64,000 nt of DNA from JBBQVZ01 sp963695975. GTDB lineage: Bacteria; Actinomycetota; UBA4738; HRBIN12. The stretch spans positions 1 to 64,000 of the forward strand of contig CAVOIB010000010.1 in the NCBI GenBank assembly GCA_963695975.1, given 5' to 3'. The position numbers and the translations under genes were made by a program. Below are positions 52,654 to 61,675 of the stretch, in pieces. Each line of letters starts with the position of its first letter. Within the stretch, counting starts at the first letter, position 1. Under the pieces are notes generated by a model. The model ran no database searches. It saw only the letters and a list, made by a program, of their open reading frames with translations, and was not told the DNA's origin.

Positions 52654-53756
52654 TCGACGATCTGCAGCTCTCGCGTTGAACGGTTCAGACGTTCGACACC
52701 GTCGGCCGTCACCGCGACGATGTCTTCGATCCGCACACCGAACGTTCCTTCCAGGTAGATCCCCGGCTCGATCGAGAACGTCATGCCGGACGCGAGTGGC
52801 GTGCGGTTGCCCTCGATGATGTATGGGGGCTCATGGACCTCGAGCCCGATGCCGTGTCCGGTGCGATGGATGAATCTCTCACCGTAGCCGGCCGCGTCGA
52901 TGATGCTCCGCGCGACACGGTCGACCTCTTGCGCCTCGACGCCGGGCCTCACAGCTCGCACCGCCGCGTCTTGCGCCTCCTGGACGACCGCGTAGACGTC
53001 CGCGAGACTGGCCGGAGGCTCGCCCACGGCGACCGTGCGGGTCGTGTCCGAGTAGTACCCCGCGAGCTCTCCCCCGAAGTCCAACACCACGACATCGCGC
53101 GGGAGGATCGTCCTGCCGCCCGGCTCGTGGTGCGGAGACGCCGAGTTCGGACCGCTGCCGACGATCGTGAAGTCCGAGCGAGCATGGCCGTTCGCGACCA
53201 AGAGCTCCGCCAGATCGGCGGCCACCTCCTCCTCCCGCCGTCCGAGGAAGCGCATCCCGCAGATCTGCCGGAACGTCTCGTCGGCCCCTCTCCCCGCTCT
53301 TCGGAGGGCCGCGAGTTCGTCGTCGTCCTTCACCGACCGTAGGCGGCCGATCAGCGAGGATGCAGGCTCGAACGAAAGACCGGGGGCCGCCCGCTGAAGT
53401 TCGAGCACGTGCGACGCCCACGTCCGGTCGGCAACCGCGACACGCCCCGAACGCGGCAGGGTCGCCACGACCAGCTCGTACGGATCGACGCCGTCGCGCC
53501 ATCCGACGACCTCGTCTGGGCCGATCGCGCGCCCTGCTGGCGACTCCAGAGCGAGCGGACGCTCGAGCTCCGGCACGAACAACCTGCACACGCCGCCGGG
53601 ATCGATCGCGAGCAGCGTCAGTCGTTCGAGAGGAAGGGGACCGTAGCCCGCCAGGTAGATCAGATCCGGGGAAGGTGCCACGAGGACGGCCGCCAGCCCA
53701 TCGGCCGCTGCCTCCGCGGCCAGGCGCTCGCGCCGGGCGGTCTGGATGAGCGTCAT
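52650..53756 (-). CDS. pepP: Xaa-Pro aminopeptidase (M24 family)
   Basis: A 368-residue creatinase/prolidase-type peptidase. The N-terminal domain runs to about residue 125. The C-terminal pita-bread domain has the five metal ligands: two Asp in VVLDFGGELAGYYSDTTRT, His in HRTGHGIGLEVHEPPYI, Glu in FSIEPGIYLEG and Glu in GVRIEDIVAV. It cleaves X-Pro bonds; prolidase (PepQ) cannot be excluded by motifs alone. The start overlaps the stop of the upstream diacylglycerol-kinase-like gene (ATGA). Confidence 0.92.
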   Translation of the reverse strand: MTLIQTARRERLAAEAAADGLAAVLVAPSPDLIYLAGYGPLPLERLTLLAIDPGGVCRLFVPELERPLALESPAGRAIGPDEVVGWRDGVDPYELVVATLPRSGRVAVADRTWASHVLELQRAAPGLSFEPASSLIGRLRSVKDDDELAALRRAGRGADETFRQICGMRFLGRREEEVAADLAELLVANGHARSDFTIVGSGPNSASPHHEPGGRTILPRDVVVLDFGGELAGYYSDTTRTVAVGEPPASLADVYAVVQEAQDAAVRAVRPGVEAQEVDRVARSIIDAAGYGERFIHRTGHGIGLEVHEPPYIIEGNRTPLASGMTFSIEPGIYLEGTFGVRIEDIVAVTADGVERLNRSTRELQIVD

Positions 53757-54685
53757 AGCTTCAGGAGGATGGACCGGGGCACGATCTGGAACGTCGCGGG
53801 TGTCGTGCCCAGATGTTCGCCGTCCGCGACGATGGGGAGCGGCCGTTCCGCATCGATCGTGACGCGCATCTTAGCCCGCATCTCGTGGATGTGCGGATCG
53901 GGAACATGGTCGCCGTGCCGGTAGATCCGCGGAAGCAAGGTGTAGGCGTCAGACCGGGGTCCGGTGAATATCAGGACGTCCAGGACGCCATCCCCCGGGA
54001 ACGAACGCGGTGACAGGCGCAACCCGCCCGAGGCGAACTGCGCGTTCCCCACGATCGCGTTGAACGCCTTCCCGTCGAACATGCTCCGGTCGGCCTCGAC
54101 CCGTACTCCGCGCGGGCGCGTCCGCACGAACGTCGACCAGAAGGCGAGGAAGCCGCGCGCGCGCCCCATCCACGCCGGCAGATCGTCCGCCCGTCGGGTC
54201 GCCGCGGCGCCGAACCCCACCTCGGCGAGGTTGACGCTGTAGCGATGGAGTCGTTGACCGCTCTCGCCGGTGTAGGTGACCTTCACCACGTCGAACGGGT
54301 AGGTGTTGTCACCCAGCAGGTGGCCGCAGGCAGCCTCGACGTCCCCGGGCAGACCGAAGCTTTTCACCAGGTCGCAGCCCGAGTGCGCCGGAACGACGCC
54401 GAGCACGGGCTCGTCCATGATGGTCCGCCCGTCGCGGAACATGCCGTTCACGACCTCCTGCACCGTGCCGTCTCCCCCCACCGCCACCAGGAACCGGAAG
54501 CCTTCGTCCATGGCGGCGGCCGCCAGACGGGTCGCCTCGCCGCGGCGCGAGGTCACCTGGAGAGAATGGTCGAGGCCGCGCTCGGCCAGGCCGCGTTCGA
54601 CGGCGACGAGCTCTCGACCTACCCGACCCCTACCCGCGTGAGGGTTCGCGATCACGGCGAGCGCGCCGAACGGACTCTCGGTCAT
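53753..54685 (-). CDS. Diacylglycerol/lipid kinase family protein 1
   Basis: A 310-residue DAGK-catalytic-domain protein. The ATP-binding region has VIANPHAGRG near residue 10 and VAVGGDGTVQEVVNG near 67. The C-terminal beta-sandwich includes GDGVLDVLIFTG. In the substrate region, VPAHSGCDLVKSFGLP replaces the typical PxGTxNDFAR motif. Such enzymes phosphorylate diacylglycerol, sphingoid bases or related lipids. The start is fixed by TACGAT 6 nt upstream. It is coupled to pepP. Confidence 0.87.
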   Translation of the reverse strand: MTESPFGALAVIANPHAGRGRVGRELVAVERGLAERGLDHSLQVTSRRGEATRLAAAAMDEGFRFLVAVGGDGTVQEVVNGMFRDGRTIMDEPVLGVVPAHSGCDLVKSFGLPGDVEAACGHLLGDNTYPFDVVKVTYTGESGQRLHRYSVNLAEVGFGAAATRRADDLPAWMGRARGFLAFWSTFVRTRPRGVRVEADRSMFDGKAFNAIVGNAQFASGGLRLSPRSFPGDGVLDVLIFTGPRSDAYTLLPRIYRHGDHVPDPHIHEMRAKMRVTIDAERPLPIVADGEHLGTTPATFQIVPRSILLKL

Positions 54686-54691
54686 GGTCGC

Positions 54692-54697
54692 ATCGTA
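54692..54697 (-). promoter_or_regulatory. -10 box for diacylglycerol-kinase-like gene 1
   Basis: TACGAT on the minus strand lies 6 nt before the start codon and begins 2 nt after the helY stop codon. Confidence 0.5.
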
Positions 54698-54698
54698 G

Positions 54699-57353
54699 CT
54701 ACAGGCCCGTGTAGGCGACGACGCCATGCAGGACGCCCACTCGGGCCCCGCGGAAACGGCTTGCGATGGCCGCGTCGGCGACCTCCTCCACCTGGCGGAG
54801 CAGGTCCACGAGCTGCTTGCAGTTGCGCACGAAGTCCCCGGGAGCCATGTCCGTCTCCTCCAGCACGTCCTCGAGCGGCTTGCCCTCCGCCCAGTGGAAG
54901 ACGGGAGTCGCGAAGCCCGCGTCCAAGGTTCGGCTCAGCTCCACCTGATGTTCCTCCTCCGTTCGTCGGATCCGGCGATACGTGCGTTGGAGCTCTTCGA
55001 ACCGTTCGGCGGTCGCACCGGTCGGCATCGCACCGGCGCTCGGCACGCGCTCGCGCGATTCGTAGATCACCGAACTGAGGAGCGAGGCGACCTCCGGATC
55101 CGAGAGCCCCTCGAATGAGCCGGATGCGAGCGACTCGCACACCAGGAGGTCGCCCTCGCCATAGATCCGGGCGAGCATGCGACCCTTCTCCGTTACCTCC
55201 CAGCCGTGCACGTAACCGAGCGCCTCGAGCACCGCGAGCACCCGGTCGAACTGCCGGGCGAGTGTTTCGGTCCGGGTCTGGATCCGCCGGTCGACGCCCC
55301 GCATCTGCGCGGCGAGCGCGTCCGCCCGTGCCGCCCATCGCTCGTGCTTGGCTCGTTCCGGGCAGGCGTGGCACGGATGGTCCGCCGCCTTCGCCTCCAG
55401 GCGGAGAGCCTTCCGCTCGGTCTCCGGATCGGCGCGTTGCTGGGCGGCTCGCGGTCGCTTCACCTGCAACGACACGAGTCTGGACGCGACATCGCGGCGG
55501 AACCGCGCGCTCCGCGAGCTGCCTGAGCGCGGCAGCGCGATCCGTGTCAGGACCACCGGCGGATCCTCGAAGTCCTTGGCGGACAGGCGGAACGAGGAGC
55601 GGTCCTCCGAGAGCACCGTGGGCTTCCCGTCGCGAGAGGAGAGGACCACAGCGAGGCCACGTCGGCGGGTCCGCGGCACGTGGATCACCTCACCGGGCCG
55701 TAGACACGCGACGGCCTCGCGAACGGCGTCCGCGAGCTGCCGTTCGCGGCCGCGCCGGTCCTCGTCGCGCAGGCGTTGCGCCTCGCGCTGGAGAGCCCAG
55801 TATTCGTCGAAGTCCCCGAGATGGCAGACGAGGTTCCTCCGATAGCCCTCGAGCGCCGCTCGGTCGCGTTCGCGCTGCCGTTCGAGCACCACTACTCCCC
55901 GATCGGCCAAGAACTGTGCGAACGACGAGTTCAGGAGCTGGTGAGCCTGCTCGGGCGTGTAGTTCCGGACCAAGTTGACCGCCATGTTGTACGAGGGTCT
56001 GAACGAGGAGGTGAGGTCATACGTCCGCGTAGCCGCGAGCCCGGCGACGCGCTCGAACGGCACCTGCCGTTGATACACCACGACGGCGTGACCGAGCGCA
56101 TCGATCCCCCGGCGCCCGGCGCGACCGGTGAGCTGCGTGTACTCGCCGGGTGTGAGCATCTCGTGCCGTTCTCCCTGGAACTTCCAGAGGTCCTCGATCA
56201 CGACGGTCCTCGCCGGCATGTTGATCCCGAGCGAGAGCGTCTCGGTCGCGAACACCACCTTCACCAGCCCCGCCTCGAACAGCTCCTCGACGGTCTCCTT
56301 GAAGACGGGCAGCATCCCGGCGTGGTGCGCTGCCACACCCGCGGTGAGCCCGTCGAGGAAGTCGTAGAACCCGAGCGTGACCAGGTCTTCCTCGTCGATC
56401 CAAGCTGCTCGCGACTCGGCGCGTTCTCGGATCCGATCGGCCTCGGCATGGGTCGTGAGCTGCAGGCCGGATCCGCGGAGCCACTGCACGCTCCTTTCGC
56501 ACCCCGCCCGGCTGAACACGAAGTAGATCGCGGGCAACATGTCGGCTTCTGCGAGGACCTCCACGACCTCCTCGCGCCGCGGCACGTACACGCCGCGGTG
56601 ACCTTCGCGCGGGCGGTTGGTGCGCTTCGTTTGAGTCGTTCCACTCCCCACCCGCCGGTAGTGCTTCACGCGGAGCTCCTGTTGATCCAAGGAGACGACG
56701 TACGGGTTCGCCAGCAGGACGCCGTCCTGCTCGACATGCATGGGATGGAGCCGGCGTCCCACCAGGTAGTGATGGTCCAATGGGACCGGACGACGCTCCT
56801 CGATCACCACCCTCGTTTCGCCGCGGAGCGTCTGGATCCACTCGCCGAACTCTTCGGCGTTCGAGATCGTGGCGGAAAGACACACGACCGACACCGAGAG
56901 GGCCAGATGGATCAGCACCTCCTCCCAGACGGCCCCTCTGTAGGGGTCTTGGAGGTAGTGGACCTCGTCCATGATGACCGTGACTAGGCCATCGAGCGTG
57001 CCGCTCCGCTCGTACAGCATGTTGCGCAGGACCTCCGTGGTCATGACGACTACCGGCGCTTCCGAGTTGACCGCGTTATCGCCGGTAAGGAGTCCCACGG
57101 CGTCGGCTCCGTGCTTGGCGGACAGATCGCCGAACTTCTGGTTCGAGAGTGCCTTCAGCGGCGTCGTGTAGAAGGCCTTGCCCCCGCGAGCGAGCGCGCG
57201 TTCGATCGCGTACTCGGCGACCACGGTCTTGCCGGAGCCCGTCGGCGCCGCGACCAGCACCGAGCGGCCGGCATCCACGGCATCGATGGCCGTCCGCTGG
57301 AAGTCGTCCAGCACGAAGGGGAACTGGGCGGCGAACGCCCCGGGGGTGCTCAC
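54699..57353 (-). CDS. helY: Ski2/Mtr4-like superfamily II helicase (HelY)
   Basis: An 884-residue DEVH-box helicase. Motif I is APTGSGKTVVAEYA near residue 34, motif II is VIMDEVHYL, and motif VI is QLTGRAGRRGIDALG near 410. A C-terminal DSHCT domain follows. A CxxC (PCHACPERAKHERW, near residue 660) in the helical insert may bind metal. HelY is the actinobacterial member (Rv2092c), thought to act on RNA. The helY-tatC-tatA-pafC-pafB neighbourhood is conserved, with extra genes here. The GTG start has TAGACT 6 nt upstream. Confidence 0.93.
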   Translation of the reverse strand: MSTPGAFAAQFPFVLDDFQRTAIDAVDAGRSVLVAAPTGSGKTVVAEYAIERALARGGKAFYTTPLKALSNQKFGDLSAKHGADAVGLLTGDNAVNSEAPVVVMTTEVLRNMLYERSGTLDGLVTVIMDEVHYLQDPYRGAVWEEVLIHLALSVSVVCLSATISNAEEFGEWIQTLRGETRVVIEERRPVPLDHHYLVGRRLHPMHVEQDGVLLANPYVVSLDQQELRVKHYRRVGSGTTQTKRTNRPREGHRGVYVPRREEVVEVLAEADMLPAIYFVFSRAGCERSVQWLRGSGLQLTTHAEADRIRERAESRAAWIDEEDLVTLGFYDFLDGLTAGVAAHHAGMLPVFKETVEELFEAGLVKVVFATETLSLGINMPARTVVIEDLWKFQGERHEMLTPGEYTQLTGRAGRRGIDALGHAVVVYQRQVPFERVAGLAATRTYDLTSSFRPSYNMAVNLVRNYTPEQAHQLLNSSFAQFLADRGVVVLERQRERDRAALEGYRRNLVCHLGDFDEYWALQREAQRLRDEDRRGRERQLADAVREAVACLRPGEVIHVPRTRRRGLAVVLSSRDGKPTVLSEDRSSFRLSAKDFEDPPVVLTRIALPRSGSSRSARFRRDVASRLVSLQVKRPRAAQQRADPETERKALRLEAKAADHPCHACPERAKHERWAARADALAAQMRGVDRRIQTRTETLARQFDRVLAVLEALGYVHGWEVTEKGRMLARIYGEGDLLVCESLASGSFEGLSDPEVASLLSSVIYESRERVPSAGAMPTGATAERFEELQRTYRRIRRTEEEHQVELSRTLDAGFATPVFHWAEGKPLEDVLEETDMAPGDFVRNCKQLVDLLRQVEEVADAAIASRFRGARVGVLHGVVAYTGL

Positions 57354-57359
57354 GTGGTC

Positions 57360-57365
57360 AGTCTA
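57360..57365 (-). promoter_or_regulatory. -10 box for helY
   Basis: TAGACT on the minus strand lies 6 nt before the helY GTG. The identical hexamer precedes the MBL-fold gene at 6950-6955. Confidence 0.55.
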
Positions 57366-57387
57366 CGGTCGCTGGGGCCGCGAGCCG

Positions 57388-58125
57388 TCAGCCGCCGAAG
57401 CAGCGCTCGAGATGCCGGGCGAGCAGCTCGTCGAACGACTCCGGCGCCTCGAGGTTCGACAGATGGCCGGCGCCCTCGAGCACGGTGAGCTCGGCACCGG
57501 GGATCTGATCGGCCATGGGGGACGACACATCCGCGGGGATGAGGGTATCCCGGTCCGACGTCACGACCAGCGTGGGCACGGAGATCGTGCTGAGGTCGGC
57601 GACGGAGTCGGGTCGGTCGGCCATGCCGAGGGCCGCCGCCGCGATGGACTCCGCAGGCTGGCCGGCGATCAGCTCACGCACGCGAGAGCGCAGCTCGTCG
57701 GAAGCGCCTTCGGATAGCAACGGCGGCGGACCCTCTACGAGGAACCCGCTCCCCTCGCTCAGTAACCGAGCCGCCATGGATCGCCGACCCGCGGCTCCTT
57801 CTTCGGTGTCGGCGCCCGCCCGCGTGTTCGCGAGGACGAGGCCGAGGAAGCGCTCGGGAGCTCGCCGCCAGAGTTCGAGCGCGACGTAGCCGCCCATCGA
57901 CAGGCCGCACACGACGGCGCGGTCGACCCCGAACGTGTCCAGGGACTCCAGGCATCTGTCGGCTGCGGCTCCCATCGTCATGACATCACCGGCGCCCGTA
58001 CTGCCCCCGAATCCCGGCAGGTGCGGAGCGACGACGGGCACCGCATCGGCGATCGCGCCGATCTGCGGCTCCCACATCCGCGCGTCGAGGGGGAACGCGT
58101 GGATCAGGAGCAGTCCGTCGGTCAT
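57388..58125 (-). CDS. Alpha/beta hydrolase (enol-lactonase/esterase-like)
   Basis: A 245-residue alpha/beta hydrolase. The oxyanion region is LLLIHAFPLDARMW near the start. The nucleophile elbow GLSMGG places Ser at about residue 94, the acid Asp is probably in VTSDRDTLIP, and the catalytic His is in GAGHLSNLEAPE. It resembles 3-oxoadipate enol-lactonase, but no aromatic-degradation genes are nearby, so another ester or lactone is more likely. It overlaps the lipid-kinase gene upstream (ATGA). Confidence 0.88.
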   Translation of the reverse strand: MTDGLLLIHAFPLDARMWEPQIGAIADAVPVVAPHLPGFGGSTGAGDVMTMGAAADRCLESLDTFGVDRAVVCGLSMGGYVALELWRRAPERFLGLVLANTRAGADTEEGAAGRRSMAARLLSEGSGFLVEGPPPLLSEGASDELRSRVRELIAGQPAESIAAAALGMADRPDSVADLSTISVPTLVVTSDRDTLIPADVSSPMADQIPGAELTVLEGAGHLSNLEAPESFDELLARHLERCFGG

Positions 58126-59036
58126 CGGATCGCCTTCGCGTCAGGGCCGATGACGACGGGCAACGCTTCGGGCAGGACCTCGAACACGGCCGGGAGCGGC
58201 CCGACGCGCTCGCCGTCCGCGAAGACGTTCACACGTCGGTCGGCCTCGAGCTTCACCGTCCGCCCGCGCAGCATCGTGACCTTGGGATGGTTCGTGTGCG
58301 ATCCCCTGAAGACCTTTGGGAACGCTCGGAGGAATGCGGCCGTCTTCATCGCCCCAACGATACAGATGTCGAGCTCACCATCGTTGAGGAGCGCCGCGGG
58401 CGTCACTTTCATGCCGCCGCCGTAGGAGGTGCCGTTGCCGAGCACCACGAGCATGGCGTGGACGTCGATCGAACGATCATCCACCTGCAGGTGGAACGCC
58501 GCCGGCACGAACCGCGGCAACGTCTTCAGCACCGCCGCGATATATGTCCCGGTGGCGCCGAGCCCCTTCTTCATGGCGTTCGCGGTCTCGCTCACCTCGG
58601 AGTCGAACCCCGCGCCCGCCACACAGACGTAGTGGCGTGTCTCTGCGCCCGCAGTGAGCCGGATCACGTCGACGGAACGGATGACCGGGTCGGCCAGCAG
58701 ACGCGTGGCGGCGTCCAGCCGCCGCGTCCCGATCGCTCTGGCGAAGTCGTCGCCCGTCCCGGCCGGCAGCACGGCGAGCGCGGCTCCCGTCCCAAGGAGA
58801 CCGTTCGCCGCGAGCCCGACGGTCCCGTCGCCCCCGAGCGCGGCCACGACCCGCGCGCCCTGCTCGCCGGCTTCGCGCGCCAGGCGCTCCAAGTCGGCGG
58901 CCGAGGTCGAGACCCGGATCTCGTGGTCGACCCCGATCTCGTTCAGGATCGCGTCAACGCGCCCGATCAGGCGCCCCCCTTTGCCGCGTCCGGCCGTCGG
59001 GTTCGCGACCACGACGACCGGTCCCGTCGCTTCCAC
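58122..59036 (-). CDS. Diacylglycerol/lipid kinase family protein 2
   Basis: A 304-residue DAGK-domain protein. VVVANPTAGRGKGGRL near residue 8, VVAALGGDGTVGLAANGLL near 63 and VLPAGTGDDFARAIG near 88 give the full catalytic signature, including the PxGTxNDFA-type motif that the other copy lacks. The C-terminus has NDGELDICIVG and ADGERVGPLPAVFEV. It probably phosphorylates diacylglycerol or a related lipid at the membrane face. It lies 8 nt after the membrane-protein gene and is coupled to the hydrolase gene. Confidence 0.9.
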   Translation of the reverse strand: MEATGPVVVVANPTAGRGKGGRLIGRVDAILNEIGVDHEIRVSTSAADLERLAREAGEQGARVVAALGGDGTVGLAANGLLGTGAALAVLPAGTGDDFARAIGTRRLDAATRLLADPVIRSVDVIRLTAGAETRHYVCVAGAGFDSEVSETANAMKKGLGATGTYIAAVLKTLPRFVPAAFHLQVDDRSIDVHAMLVVLGNGTSYGGGMKVTPAALLNDGELDICIVGAMKTAAFLRAFPKVFRGSHTNHPKVTMLRGRTVKLEADRRVNVFADGERVGPLPAVFEVLPEALPVVIGPDAKAIR

Positions 59037-59044
59037 GGGGCCCC

Positions 59045-59761
59045 CTACGACCCACCCGCAACCGGGGACTGCGAGATGCCGGAGGCGAACAGCGCCTGCT
59101 GATAGTCCGACCAGCCCTCCTGCAGTATCTGGTCGGCGGTCGCCTGGATGCTGGCGGCCTCATCGGCGAGTGCAGCCTGTGTGCCGCCGGACGCATCGGC
59201 GGCGATCGTAGCGACCGATGCCGCGCGGGAGTAGAGCTGGAGTGCCTCGACGATCCGCGCTTGGGAGTTCAGGAAGTAGTTGACCTCCCCGACCGTGAAC
59301 CCCTTATCCCGGATCTCGTCGGCGAGTTTCACCTTCGAGATCGCGTCGATGGCGCCCTTGGCGTCGTCCTGGGCCTGCTGCAACGTCTTAGCCGCGTCGG
59401 GTGGAACCTTGCCCTTCTGGATCGCGGCGATCGTCGTGCCCACGGTCGGCAGGATCGTCGGCGGGGCGCCCGGGGCGATCGTCCCGATCGCGCCGAGAGC
59501 GGTCTCGACGGTGCTCTGCCACGCGAGCCCGGCCGAGCGCTGCTTGGAGGCGTCCGCCTTCGCCTGATCGTCGGCGTTCTGCTGCCGGAGGCCGTTCGTC
59601 ACCCAGGTGCCGAGGACCATCACCATGATGCCCGCCAGGAAGGCCCCGATCACCTGCACCCGGCGTCGCAGGAAGAAGGGGGGCTTGACCTCGACGGGCT
59701 CACGCCGCGGGGCGCGAGCCGGCGGCCGAGACTTGGTCTTCCCCTTGCCTTTGATCGCCAT
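59045..59761 (-). CDS. Single-pass membrane protein of unknown function
   Basis: A 238-residue protein. It has a Lys/Arg/Pro-rich cytoplasmic start (~30 residues), one membrane helix (VIGAFLAGIMVMVLGTWV, near 37-54) and a long, probably extracytoplasmic, alanine-rich helical domain with many Gln and Asp residues. No family is recognised. It sits between tatC and the lipid-kinase gene on the same strand, with short gaps, so it is probably in the same operon. Its topology would allow a role at the envelope. Confidence 0.75.
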   Translation of the reverse strand: MAIKGKGKTKSRPPARAPRREPVEVKPPFFLRRRVQVIGAFLAGIMVMVLGTWVTNGLRQQNADDQAKADASKQRSAGLAWQSTVETALGAIGTIAPGAPPTILPTVGTTIAAIQKGKVPPDAAKTLQQAQDDAKGAIDAISKVKLADEIRDKGFTVGEVNYFLNSQARIVEALQLYSRAASVATIAADASGGTQAALADEAASIQATADQILQEGWSDYQQALFASGISQSPVAGGS

Positions 59762-59800
59762 AGGTTCCTCTCACCGCTCGCGGCCACCGACGGACCGGGT

Positions 59801-60577
59801 TCACCGTTTCAGGAGGCGACCGACGATGATAGCGGCCTCGTAGAACACGTACATGGGGATCGCCATCGCGAGCATCGTGTACGGGTCCGACGACGGCGTG
59901 ATGATCGCGGCGAAGATCGCGATCCCCAGGATGGAGAATCGCCTCCACTTCCTGAGCCGGTCTGTCGAAAGGACGCCGACGAGCTCCAGGAAGATCAGCA
60001 GGATCGGGAACTCGAAGGACAGTCCGAACGCGAGCGCAACGAGGATCACGAAAGCGATGAACCGATCTCCTGACAGGAGGGGGGTCAGGTTGGAGCCCGC
60101 GAACCCCAGGAGGAAGTTCAGGCCCTTCGGCAGCGTGATGTATGCGAACGTCACGCCGAGGAGGAACAGCAGGACGGAGGATCCGACGAACGGGACGGCC
60201 ATCCGCCGTTCCTTGGACGTCAGCCCGGGCACGATGAACGCCCAGAGTTGATACAGCAGGACAGGAAGCGCGATCAAGATCCCGATGAACAGGACGACCT
60301 TCAACTTCACGATCATGCCGCCGAGCGGCTCCATGAACACGAGCGTGCACGACACCCCGATGCGCTGCTTCGGGGGGACCGTGCTCCAGTACTCGCAGTA
60401 CGGATGGAGCAGGAGATCGATCACCGGCCCATACAGGAACCACCCCACGACGGCGCCACCGGCGATCGCGATGATCGACACGACCAAACGATGGCGGAGC
60501 TCCTCGAGGTGCTCCACCAGGGTCATGGTGCCGCGCTCCTCTGGCCGGCGGCGTCGCAGCTTCGAGAAGACGCGCAT
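59801..60577 (-). CDS. tatC: Twin-arginine translocase subunit TatC
   Basis: A 258-residue six-helix membrane protein that recognises twin-arginine signal peptides. The N-terminal MTLVEHLEELRHRL segment (residues 18-31) is diagnostic. FIVPGLTSKERR, FAYITLPKGLNFL, GLSFEFPILLI and FAAIITPSSDP follow. The ~17 residues before MTLVEHL are basic; a shorter start at that Met is possible. It is in the same operon as tatA/B. The second component and TatC together suffice for a minimal Tat system. Confidence 0.95.
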   Translation of the reverse strand: MRVFSKLRRRRPEERGTMTLVEHLEELRHRLVVSIIAIAGGAVVGWFLYGPVIDLLLHPYCEYWSTVPPKQRIGVSCTLVFMEPLGGMIVKLKVVLFIGILIALPVLLYQLWAFIVPGLTSKERRMAVPFVGSSVLLFLLGVTFAYITLPKGLNFLLGFAGSNLTPLLSGDRFIAFVILVALAFGLSFEFPILLIFLELVGVLSTDRLRKWRRFSILGIAIFAAIITPSSDPYTMLAMAIPMYVFYEAAIIVGRLLKR

Positions 60578-60594
60578 GGTGGTGATCGCGGCCG

Positions 60595-60921
60595 CTACCC
60601 GGCGGCCCGAGGCTCCGCGTCGCCATCGATCGCGGGGGGTGCCTCCGCGGTCGGCGTCTTCGCGGGACCCGGCTCGGGATCGTTCTCGTCGCCTGGTTCC
60701 GTCGGAACCGTCGTCTGGACGGCGGTCTTCGGCACCACCTTCGGCTCGGCGTCGAGATTGAAGTCGAGTTTGATCGAGTCGCGCACATCGTCCTGGATCT
60801 TGCGGAACTCACGGAGCGCCTTGCCGATCGCGCGGCCGAGCTCCGGCAGCCGTTGGGGGCCCACGACGACGAGGGCGATGATCAGGACGACGATGAGCTC
60901 CTGGGGACCGATGTTCAGCAT
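60595..60921 (-). CDS. tatA: Sec-independent translocase TatA/TatB family protein
   Basis: A 108-residue protein. It begins with MLNIGPQEL and has a single membrane helix (IVVLIIALVVVGPQRLP). The amphipathic helix LGRAIGKALREFRKIQDD and a Pro/Asp/Glu-rich tail follow. The I-G-P-x-E-L start is TatB-like and the LPELGRAIGKALREF helix is TatA-like, so it may serve both roles. It lies 17 nt before tatC, and no other TatA/B gene is in the window. Confidence 0.9.
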   Translation of the reverse strand: MLNIGPQELIVVLIIALVVVGPQRLPELGRAIGKALREFRKIQDDVRDSIKLDFNLDAEPKVVPKTAVQTTVPTEPGDENDPEPGPAKTPTAEAPPAIDGDAEPRAAG

Positions 60922-60950
60922 AGGGCGGGAACGACGTCCCGCCCCTTATC

Positions 60951-61190
60951 CTACCGTCGGCTACCGGTCGAGGTATCCCCGCGTCGCCGGGCACCGAGAG
61001 CCGCCACATGCTCGCTCGCCTGTGTGCGCTCCCGCGCGAGATCGTCCGCGATCGGCTGCGCCTCATCGCGGAACCGCTGCACGGTCCGCCCTAGCACCAG
61101 GACGTGGCGCATGAGACCGATCAGGCAGGCGAGGATCGCGACCGTCGAGACGATGCCGACGGTGAACCACACCACGAGCCAGGGTGCCAT
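60951..61190 (-). CDS. Small single-pass membrane protein
   Basis: A 79-residue protein with an N-terminal membrane helix (VWFTVGIVSTVAILACLIGL). A basic amphipathic helix follows (VLGRTVQRFRDEAQPIADDL) that resembles the helix-plus-tail layout of small actinobacterial membrane proteins near tat genes. It starts with ATG and ends 29 nt before tatA on the same strand. Function unknown. Confidence 0.65.
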   Translation of the reverse strand: MAPWLVVWFTVGIVSTVAILACLIGLMRHVLVLGRTVQRFRDEAQPIADDLARERTQASEHVAALGARRRGDTSTGSRR

Positions 61191-61234
61191 GGAGCGATGC
61201 TACACGAGGCGGTTGAGGGTCGGGCGCGGGACGT

Positions 61235-61597
61235 CTACAGGCCGTCGCTGTTCGCGAAGAAGTCTTCGATGTACCGATCGTCCTGCAGGAGGAAGTGGAA
61301 CTCGATCACGTCGTCGATAGAGAACGCGGGACCTGAAGGAAGGGCTCGGTCGACCTCGTCGTCGAAGAGCATGGCCGCTTGCAGGGGGTCGTGCTCACCG
61401 TGTGCGATGTCCACACCGGCCGAAACGAGCAGGGCGACGATCTTCCGGTCGGCCCGCTTCTCGACGTCGTCCGCGCAGCTGGGGCACGTGAACCGGTAGC
61501 TGCCCTCGCGTCCGTCGTCGCGGACGGACAGCAGGATCGCCTCCGGTCCCATGTCTACCTCGCCGCAGCGGGGGCAAGTCGTTCGGATCGTTGTCAT
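61235..61597 (-). CDS. Zinc-ribbon protein of unknown function
   Basis: A 120-residue protein. The N-terminus is a four-cysteine ribbon (TTCPRCGEVDM ... FTCPSCADDVEK). The rest is helical and acidic, with DDVIEFHFLLQDD near the end. I recognise no family. The start is set at MTTIRTTCPRC because GGGGTGAG lies just upstream; an ATG 15 nt earlier has no such site. It sits between pafC and the small membrane-protein gene and may be co-transcribed with them. Confidence 0.72.
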   Translation of the reverse strand: MTTIRTTCPRCGEVDMGPEAILLSVRDDGREGSYRFTCPSCADDVEKRADRKIVALLVSAGVDIAHGEHDPLQAAMLFDDEVDRALPSGPAFSIDDVIEFHFLLQDDRYIEDFFANSDGL

Positions 61598-61675
61598 CTC
61601 ACCCCGAGACATCGGCGGTGAGGTCCGGCGGCTTGAGCCTCTGTCCCCCGAACGGGGCTACCCCAAGGGGACTGG

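Noticed and set aside
53753..59036. Lipid-kinase genes regarded as a recent tandem duplication
   Set aside because: The two proteins share only family motifs and differ in the substrate motif. They are separated by helY and a hydrolase gene, so an old divergence is more likely.
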